DNA of 64,000 nt from Hymenoscyphus infarciens (Eukaryota > Ascomycota > Leotiomycetes > Helotiales > Helotiaceae). The notes below the pieces were generated by a model. It ran no database searches, was not told the DNA's origin, and saw only the letters and a program-made list of their open reading frames with translations. Below are positions 56,005 to 64,000 of the stretch, piece by piece. A program made the position numbers and the translations under genes. Positions within the stretch are counted from its first letter, which is position 1. Every line of letters begins with the position of its first letter. The stretch lies in assembly GCA_001414345.1 (NCBI GenBank), contig LLCB01000142.1, positions 104,495-168,494 on the forward strand. Reading direction: 5' to 3'.

Positions 56005-57838
56005 ATGGCGTTAGAGAAGGACTTGTCGTCAAATGGCGACTCGTATACAAAGAAAGATACCCTTCCCAGCAATTCCGACTTGGAAGCGGAGACTACAGCA
56101 GGAAGGAGCAGGCATGGCACCAGCGATAAATCGGTCGGTGGTAGGATTGCCCCGGTCTTGCCCCATTTGAGGGGTTACGATTTTGGAAGCGATGATGATG
56201 GAGCCGATATTTTGGGTAAACAGATTGAATTGGAGGCGGGAAATGATATCCAGTATAGGACTTGCAGTTGGCCAAAGGTAGGCGGTGAAATCATGTCATT
56301 GTCATTTTTGATTTTGAGATGGGACGTTGATTGAATATTTGCTGATATTTCAAATAGACGGCTGCATTACTCTTCTCCGAGTATATCTGCCTGGCCATCA
56401 TGTCTTTTCCTTATAGTTATTCCGTCCTCGGTCTTGTTCCTGGTTTGATCTTGACTGTGGTCGTTGCGGGCCTTGTTCTCTATACCTCGTTGGTTGTTTG
56501 GTGAGAAACTCCTTCACCATGATGAAGAATTCAACTAATCCTTTCAGGGAATTCTGTCTGAGACATCCGGAAGTTAGAGATGTGTGTGATATCGGGCAAA
56601 TGCTTTTCTGGGGTAAGACTTGGGCTTGGTACGCAACAGCCGTCATGTTCGTGCTAAACAATACGTTCATCCAAGTAATACCATCCCCTCGGTTCCATAA
56701 TATTGTATTTTAACATCTTCAGGGTCTCCACGTGCTTGTCAGTGCCAAATACCTCAACACAATCACAAACCACAGCCAATGCACCATCACCTTTGCAGTT
56801 ATTGCCACCATAATCTGCTGGATCTGTTCCCTTCCAAGAACATTCTCCGCACTAGCAAAACTCGCAACCGTATCAGCATTCTTCACATTCATCTCCGTCC
56901 TGCTCGCCGCCATCTTTGCCGGAATCGAAGATCACCCAGCGAACTATCACGCAGACCCAAACTACGTGGATCCAAAATCCGGAGCCCATTGGGGCGGAGA
57001 GCCAATCGTCACCGCTATCCCCCTCCCCGGAACGACCTTTGTCGCAGGCATGAGTGCCTTTTTGAATATAAGCTACACCTTCATCGGACAAATCACGCTC
57101 CCGTCCTTCATCGCCGAGATGCGCAACCCCAAGGACTTTCCCAAGGCACTCTGGGCCGTGACCATCGCGGAGATTATAGTTTTCGGGTGTGTGGGTGCTG
57201 TTGTGTATGCCTTTACTGGGAATCAGTATAATACCGCACCCGCATTTGGATCTTTGGGAAATGACATCTACAAGAAGGTTTCCTTTTCGTTTATGATTCC
57301 CACGCTCATCTTTCTGGGGGTCTTGTATGCGAGCGTTAGTGCGAGATTTATCTTCTTCCGCATTTTTGAGGGGACGAAACATAAGACCAGTCATACCGTC
57401 GTCGGTTGGTCTGCTTGGGCCGGTATTTTGGCTTTAACTTGGATGTAAGTCTTCCCCTCCTCTTATTTTCCCTCTCATCTACATCCAATGTTTACTTTAC
57501 TAACACTTTTACTTTTCAGCGGCGCATTCATCATCGCCGAAGTCATCCCCTTCTTCTCCGATCTCCTCTCCCTCATGTCCTCCCTCTTCGACTCCTTTTT
57601 CGGCTTTATCTTCTGGGGCGTAGCCTACATCCGCATGCGCCGCGTCGATGGTGGCGTCACCTGGCTGAAAGACCAAACCGTCTATGGATACGCGATGTTG
57701 GCCCTCAACATCTTTATCATCATTGTGGGGATTTACTTTTTGGGCGCGGGGACGTATACGAGTGTGCAGAGTATTATTGATAGTTATGCGGCGGGGAGTG
57801 TGGGGGGCGTTTTTACTTGTGCTAGTAATGGGTTGTAG
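56005..57838 (+). CDS. AAAP-family neutral amino acid permease (Mtr-type)
   Basis: Five exons, 56005-56277, 56358-56500, 56548-56674, 56723-57444 and 57520-57838, join in phase into about 527 aa. An acidic, Ser-rich cytosolic N terminus of about 90 residues precedes eleven or so hydrophobic helices. Family blocks: SWPKTAALLFSEYICLAIMS, FPYSYSVLGLVPGLIL, EVRDVCDIGQMLF, FVLNNTFIQGLHVLVSAKYL, CSLPRTFSALAKLATVS, AFLNISYTFIGQITLPSFIA and EMRNPKDFPKALWAV. This is the N-system amino acid transporter group that includes Neurospora Mtr. It imports neutral aliphatic and aromatic amino acids at the plasma membrane. It is the last recognisable gene before the AT-rich terminal block. Confidence 0.92.
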
Positions 57839-58164
57839 CTTTTTTTCGGGAGTTTGGAGGAGAGTGTGAGAGAGAAGAGAGCAATAGCATAGGAATTGAA
57901 ATTTTGAGTCATGATTTTATTTTACTAGTAGGTGATGAAACCTCTCAGGCTTTTCTCAATAAGACCCGTCGGATAACAAAAGTGCAAAATGATACCTCTT
58001 TTCTTCTTCTTCCTCTAAACAACTAAGAGAGAAGAACATGGTAGTAAGACGGGGGTGAAAATGACACCTTCTCTGGGCAGTTATAAATAGGAAGTTTAAG
58101 ACAGTGGTCTTGCTATAGGAAAATATTCTACTCTTGAAGTTATTACCTTTCTTATTTGACTCTA
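57839..58164. other. Transition from gene-dense DNA to the AT-rich block
   Basis: Composition changes sharply at about 58130. Presumed 3' region of the permease gene; nothing else is recognised. Confidence 0.35.
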
Positions 58165-59905
58165 GAAGAGAGATAGTAATAATAGTAAAGCTATCTTTTA
58201 ATTATTAAGCTTATATATAAGATAACTTTATTATTATTATAGTTCTAATAATAATCTATAATATTAGTTAAATTTATTATTTAAAATTAAAAAAAAAAGT
58301 AGTTTAATAGTAATAATAGTAAAGCTATCTTTTAAAACTACTTTTACTTATATACTAAGCTTATATATAAGATAACTTTATTATTATTATAGTTCTAAGA
58401 ATATTATAAAATATTAGTTATATAAATTATTTAAAATTAGTAATTAAAGTAGTTTAATAGTAATAATAGTAAAGCTATCTTTTAAAACAACTTTTATCTA
58501 TATACTAAGCTTATATATAAGATAACTTTATTATTATTATAGTTCTAATAATATTATAAAATATTAATTATATAAATTATTTAAAATTAAAAATAAAAGT
58601 AGTTTAATAGTAATAATAGTAAAGCTATCTTTTAAAACTACTTTTACTTATATATTAAGCTTATATATAAGATAACTTTATTATTATTATAGTTCTAATA
58701 ATAATCTATAATATTAACTAAATATATTATTTAAAATTAAAAATAAAAGTAGTTTAATAGTAATAATAGTAAAGTTATCTTTTAAAACGACTTTAACTTA
58801 TATACTAAGCTTATATATAAGATAACTTTATTATTATTAAATTCTAATAATATTATAATATATTAGTTATATAAATTATTTAAAATTAAAAATAAAAGTA
58901 GTCTAATAGTAATAATAGTAAAGCTATCTTTTAAAACTACTTTTATCTATATACTAAGCTTATATATAAGATAACTTTATTATTATTATAGCTTTATTAT
59001 TATAATATAATATTAACTAAATATATTATTTAAAATTAACAATTAAAGTAGTTTAATAGTATTAATAGTAAAGCTATCTTTTAAAACTACTTTTACTTAT
59101 ATACTAAGCTTATATATAAGATAGCTTTATTATTATTATAGTTCTAATAATATTATAAAATATTAGTTATATAAATTATTTAAAATTAAAAATAAAAGTA
59201 GTTTAATAGTAATAATAGTAAAGCTATCTTTTAAAACTACTTTTACTTATATACTAAGCCTATATATAAGATAACTTTATTATTATTATAGTTCTAATAA
59301 TATTATAAAATATTAGTTATATAAATTATTTAAAATTAAAAATAAAAGTAGTTTAATAGTAATAATAGTAAAGTTATCTTTTAAAACTACCTTTACTTAT
59401 ATACTAAGCTTATATATAAGATAACTTTATTATTATTAAAGTTCTAATAATATTATAATATATTAGTTATATAAATTATTTAAAATTAAAAATAAAAGTA
59501 GTCTAATAGTAATAATAGTAAAGCTATCTTTTAAAACAACTTTTATCTATATACTAAGCTTATATATAAGATAACTTTATTATTATTATAGTTCTAATAA
59601 TATTATAAAATATTAATTATAGAAATTATTTAAAACTAAAAATTAAAGTAGTTTAATAGTAATAATAGTAAAGCTATCTTTTAAAACTACTTTTACTTAT
59701 CTATTAAGCTTATATATAAGATAACTTTATTATTATTATAGTTCTAATAATAATCTATAATATTAACTAAATATATTATTTAAAATTAAAAATAAAAGTA
59801 GTTTAATAGTAATAATAGTAAAGCTATCTTTTAAAACTACTTTTATTATTATACTAAGCTTATATATATAATAACTTTATTATTATTATAGTTCTAATAA
59901 TAATC
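58165..59905. repeat. Satellite array: about 12 units of 150 bp
   Basis: The landmark AAGCTTATATATAAGATA recurs at 58207, 58357, 58507, 58657, 58807, 58956, 59106, 59256 (one base changed), 59406, 59556, 59706 and 59856, that is every 150 bp (once 149). Each unit contains an imperfect dyad: TAATAGTAAAGCTATCTT on the left and AAGATAACTTTATTATTA on the right of an AAGCTT/TATATA centre. Units differ by a few bases, mostly transitions. No open frame crosses the array. Confidence 0.9.
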
Positions 59906-60025
59906 TAAGTCTTATTCCCGATAAGATTTTACGTTATACTACCTCTCTATAAACCGAAAACAGAGAGAGTAGTATAGGTCGGTTTTATACTACTTTATAA
60001 GTACTATAAAACTAAGACTAAGAAA
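59904..60025. repeat. Hairpin element, RIP-mutated copy
   Basis: It starts CTAAGTCTTATTCCCG and ends with AAAACTAAGACTAAG. The same 120-bp sequence with CG-rich arms is at 63872. Here the arms read ATACTACCTCTC and GAGAGAGTAGTAT around AAACCGAAAAC, that is, C-to-T and G-to-A versions of the other copy. Confidence 0.8.
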
Positions 60026-60514
60026 ATACTTTATATAAGCCTTTATACTATAAATTTTACGCTCTTTAAGATAAGCCTTTTAGAAAATTTCTATCTATTT
60101 TATTTTAATAGGTTAGGGTTATATTTTCCTACTTAGTAATCCTTTCTAATTTCCTTCTAAGACTACCTTCTTTCTTAACTTTAAATACGTATATTATAAC
60201 TAATACTAAATAAAAACTAATAATAAATATAGAATACTATAATCAACTATTAATAGTACTATAATATATAATAATATTATAATATTTACTAAAGTAAAGC
60301 TTTATATATATTATTCTAGTTTTAGAAGTTAGTATAGTATATATCTTCTACTACCTAATAAGTAGTATAAGATTAATAGTTAGAAACTACTTTATATTAG
60401 GTTTTATACTATAATATATATATGCTTTTAAATAGACTTTATAGAATATTTGTATCTATTTTATCTAGTTAGTTTAGAGTTATATAGTTCTACTTACTAA
60501 TAATTCTATCTTAC

Positions 60515-60544
60515 TCTAACCCTAACCCTAACCCTAACCCTAAA
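60515..60544. repeat. Interstitial telomeric repeat (CCCTAA)n
   Basis: About four and a half perfect tandem CCCTAA units on the plus strand. TTAGGG is the telomere repeat of most Pezizomycotina. The motif has no CpA or TpG, so RIP cannot easily destroy it, which explains its survival here. Confidence 0.85.
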
Positions 60545-61632
60545 GGTACTATAGCTTTTACCTTTTCTAGATATAGTAGCTAGTTATATACTATTATAAG
60601 TAACTTATAAAAAGTATAACTTTTATTATAACTTTTTAGACTAGAGTAGCGTAAAGTTATAATAATATGAAATATATACTACTATAGAAGAGATATATAG
60701 GAGTACGTTTAGTAGAATAATATAAGTAAATACTAGGCTCTAATATAGAAGAAAAGGAAAAACTATCTCTCTTCTAACTCTAAAAGAGTAGGCAGCTATA
60801 TATAAGAGGTTTTAAAACTAAATAACGATATACGTCGGCTAATATAAAAGCTCGAACCTACGTAACCTTTCTAAAACAGATAATATAAAATAATAACTAT
60901 TAAAACCTTATATATAGCAGATACGCTTAACTATCTAGAATAGTATACTATTATAAAAGCTAGTTATTTTTAAGAATTTACTATATTAAAAAGAGTATAG
61001 AAATATAATAGTAAAATATAAACGACTTAAATCTTAAACTATTTTAAATAAATAATATATAAAACTCTTACTTAGAGCTATTTATAAATATTCTAGTTAT
61101 AATAGTATAAACTATATATAACTAGTAAATAAGTATATAAAGATAGAATATATATATTTATAAGAGTTTAGACTATATAAAGTCTATAACTAAAATCTAA
61201 AGAATACTTTAGAAGTATAATACTTAAATAATATATAATCTTAACTAATTATACTTAATTACTAAAATAGACTTTATTTTATACTAAAATATAAAGTTCT
61301 TAATTAGATTTATTCTAACTATTATAGATTAAAGAGAGTTTAGAGTAAAGTTAGAAATAAAACTTTAAAAGTTAATAATAGTAATAACTTAGTTAAGAGC
61401 TTATTTTAATAGTATACTATCTTATATCTAAATTTAAATAAGACTTCTTACTTAGCTAAAAGTATAAAGAAAGTAAGACTTCTTACTAAAGTAAGAAGTT
61501 AGTAAGAGTTTAGCTAGTTAATATTAAATAATAAGTCTAATATAAGAACTATAATAATATAAAATCTATATATATAAATATAAAAGAGATATATAAAAGT
61601 ATCTTTTATAAAAGAATATATATAAATACTAA

Positions 61633-61965
61633 GAGTCTATTTAGCGTATATATATCTAGAATAAAAGTAATATAAATCCCTTATTTAACCTTATATATCT
61701 TAGTATATATATATACTACTAAAAAAGGATTTAGATCTTTAGAAGTATATATCTCTAAAAATTTATATATATCTCTTTCTATCTACTAGTTTTATAGTAC
61801 TAACTTAAATATATACTAATATATATACTATAAGTTAAATAATTACTTAATATATTAAGATATAAGTAGTAATATATACTAACCTATATAAGGTTACTAT
61901 TTAGAACATCTTATTAAATATTTATATATATATATTTAAATAATTTATATAACTTAAATAAGCTC
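61633..61965 (+). mobile_element. RIP-degraded MITE copy 3 (Harbinger-like family)
   Basis: The interior blocks TAAATCCCTTATTTAACC, TATATCTTAGTATATAT, TACTACTAAAAAAGGATTTA and AACATCT match copy 1 in order and orientation. The terminus GAGTCTATTTAGC corresponds to GGGCCTGTTTGGC with only G-to-A and C-to-T changes. The copy is shorter (about 333 bp), so it also has deletions. Target duplication is not clear. Confidence 0.7.
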
Positions 61966-63871
61966 TTAGCTCTAATATAAAAGAAAAGACTTAATTAGTC
62001 TTTTATTATTCTAAGTAGAAGTATTTATATATAAAAGATTAAAGATTTAATAATAATAATAACTAAGAACTATCTAATATAGCTAATACTAAATTATTAA
62101 AGCTAAAAGCTAAATAGTATCTTTTATATATAAATACAAGATATTAATATCTTTAATATTTTTAGTATATAAGTTTTAGAAACTTTAATAATTTAAATAG
62201 TAAGCTTTTATAATATTTTATAAAAGCTTAGTTTATTCTTATATATTATAAAAGTAGTATTAATTATTAAAATAGATCTATTATTAGATTTTAAAACTAG
62301 ATTAAATAATATTTTAACTAAAGCTAAACTATCTAATTTAGAAATATAGTAGTATAAACTAGCTTATATATATTATTAGTAGGTTATTTAGTTTTTTAAT
62401 ATTACTCTTTATTTAAAGTTAAAAGATTAAATACTATTTTAATCTTTTAAGTATAATAGCTAAGTTTTAAAGCTAAAATATACTCTTCTCTTATATAAAA
62501 AAGAACTATTCTAATTCTCTAAGTTTAACTTTACTTAAAAAGTAGCTTTCTAAGTTAAATAATACTATTTTATTACTTATATATTAATAATAAAAGATAT
62601 TTATTTATTATAGACTTCTTATAAATACTAATTATTTTTTTCTTTATAATTTAAAAACTTTTATTTAATATTAGTTTTTAAAAAGAGAGAAAGAGTAAGA
62701 TATTAATTTAAAAGCTTTTATAATACTAGTATCTTTTATTAACTTCTCTAAATCTTATATAATAAGCTTTATATATAAAGAGAGTTATTAGAAGTTATAG
62801 AAGTTAAATTAAATAAACTATTATTAAAATTACTATTCTTCTTTAAACTTTTTTAGAATTAATAAAGTAACTCTAAAAGCCTTAAAATACGTTTAGATAA
62901 CTATTAGACAGTCTAGAAAGAGACTAAAGCACTCTATAATTATACTAAATAATTATAGTAGTAGTAGTAGTAGAAAAAAGAGAGGCTTATAAAAAGCCTC
63001 TATTCCTCTCTCTAAAGTATTAGTAACTAACGAAGATAGTATAATAAACTAAGAAGAATAGAATATAAGAGGATAAAAGAGAGTATTAGACTACGTAAAT
63101 ATAATAGAGAAGAGCTTAATCTAAATAATACTTAACTTAATAATAGAAGAGAGAGGTATTAAAGTAATTATTAAAATAGTAAGAAAAGTACTTAAGTATA
63201 AGAGAACTAGGAAAGGAGAGGATAATATAATTATATATAGAATTCTATAAGAGAAGCTTACTATTATAGTTAAGAGGATAAGAGGAATAAAGAAGCATAG
63301 CCTAATATAAATAAAGAGAGCTAGAATTAGAGGACTATAAAGAGGGGTAGTAACTATACTATAAAGAGAATCTATAGTACTAAGTAAGTATATAAAAGAG
63401 ATTATAATTAAGGTTATAAGAATAGATAAAGAGAAAGATAAGCTATTACTAAAAGAGGTAATTAGAGGTATAACTATAAGTAGATATAGAGTAGAAGTAA
63501 TAGTAGTTAAGAAGTTTTAAAAGAAAGATATTATTATATAGTTTAAAAAGGAGAAATAATTAGTATATATATAATATAATAGCTAAGTAAAGAAAAGTAT
63601 TTAGATAAAGAGTAGTAGTAGTAATAAGAATACTTATAGTACTTATAAAGTAAGTTCTAATAAGAGCTATATAAAGTATATTATAAGCTTTTAATATAAG
63701 AATACTATTATTATTATTATTATTATTCTTATGCTATATAGGCTATAGGCTAAGCTCTAAGAGTAAGTAGTATATCTTCTATTCTAGTTTATATAGCCTT
63801 TTAGCTTATTCTTCTTTACCTTTTAAGCTTTCTTATAAGTATAATTCTCCTTTTCTTTAATTCCTACTACT

Positions 63872-64000
63872 ATCTAAGTCTTATTCTCGACAAGATTTTG
63901 CGTTGCACCACCCCCCTGTAAACCGAAAACAGGGGGGGTGGTGCAGGTCGGTTTTGCACCACCCTATAAGTACTATAAAACTAAGACTAAGAAAATACTT
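63872..64000. repeat. Hairpin element, unmutated copy (runs into window end)
   Basis: It contains a long hairpin: GCACCACCCCCCTGT, then AAACCGAAA, then ACAGGGGGGGTGGTGC, followed by GGTCGGTTTTGCACCACCC. Direct repeat of the 59904 copy in the same orientation, about 3.97 kb apart, so the pair could also be terminal direct repeats of one element. The right border is cut by the window. Confidence 0.75.

Larger units (their letters stand above)
60026..63871. other. RIP-decayed AT-rich DNA, no open frames
   Basis: No frame longer than about 60 codons on either strand over nearly 4 kb. The block at about 60030-60150 is repeated in degraded form at about 60390-60515 (the CTTTATACTATAA and CTATTTTAT segments). 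The content resembles a decayed transposon, but no protein motif survives. Around 63.0-63.6 kb the plus strand is purine-rich (GA-rich). Confidence 0.6.

Noticed and set aside
58165..59905. Possible CRISPR-like array
   Set aside because: Whole 150-bp units repeat without unique spacers, and the DNA is eukaryotic; it is a satellite.

Overview
The window is nuclear DNA from a filamentous ascomycete (Pezizomycotina; the gene repertoire and gene style fit Leotiomycetes best, but the species cannot be named from sequence alone). The evidence is many short GT-AG introns of about 45-110 nt, fungal-type gene families (V-ATPase subunit C, APS kinase, CCC1 iron transporter, CE16 esterase, class II peroxidase, a GPI-type wall protein) and AT-rich blocks with transition-only decay, the mark of repeat-induced point mutation (RIP). 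No rRNA, convincing tRNA, CRISPR or prokaryotic feature was seen. Exon structures were worked out by hand from splice sites, reading phase and remembered family conservation; none is backed by transcript data.

Layout. 0-1.4 kb: 3' part of a Gfo/Idh/MocA oxidoreductase. 1.8-2.25 kb: a 410-bp Harbinger-like MITE. 4.3-6.7 kb: a large protein of unknown function (-). 8.3-9.7 kb: VMA5 (+), convergent with MET14 (-, 10.0-10.8 kb). 11.7-12.6 kb: a predicted mitochondrial membrane-anchored hotdog thioesterase (-). 13.4-14.25 kb: a cyanamide-hydratase-like HD protein (-). 14.3-18.0 kb: a gene-poor stretch. 18.0-20.9 kb: a three-LIM-domain protein (-). 22.4-24.4 kb: a monocarboxylate-porter-type MFS protein (+). 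25.3-26.5 kb: a 2EXR/F-box-like protein (+). 26.8-27.25 kb: a small secreted protein (-). 28.5-29.6 kb: a second MITE copy and a kelch-protein relic. 29.7-31.8 kb: a second MFS transporter (-). 33.4-34.1 kb: a DUF7707-like GPI wall protein (+). 36.0-36.2 kb: a different 208-bp MITE. 36.9-38.0 kb: a CE16 esterase (+). 39.1-40.1 kb: CCC1 (+). 40.5-41.0 kb: a broken gene.

41.4-52.8 kb is the most unusual genic block. It holds a TmpA-like membrane flavoprotein (-) and then, all on +, an Amidoligase_2 family enzyme, a secreted class II heme peroxidase and a second, diverged Amidoligase_2 paralogue. Two copies of a poorly characterised ligase family around a secreted oxidase, next to a ferric-reductase-like flavoprotein, make a plausible undescribed locus; a shared pathway is only inference. 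52.8-56 kb is largely a RIP-type AT-rich island, followed by a Mtr-type amino-acid permease (56.0-57.8 kb).

From about 58.1 kb to the end the DNA is extremely AT-rich with no open frame above about 60 codons. It contains a 12-unit, 150-bp satellite (58.17-59.9 kb), a short interstitial telomeric tract (CCCTAA)n at 60.5 kb, a RIP-degraded copy of the MITE (61.6-62.0 kb), and two copies of a hairpin element (59.9 and 63.87 kb) that differ by C-to-T/G-to-A changes, so that one is the RIPed version of the other. This looks subtelomeric or heterochromatic.

A further dispersed repeat of about 100-150 bp, centred on GGTTCGTACC, occurs at least six times between 3.4 and 41.3 kb and matches no family I recognise.
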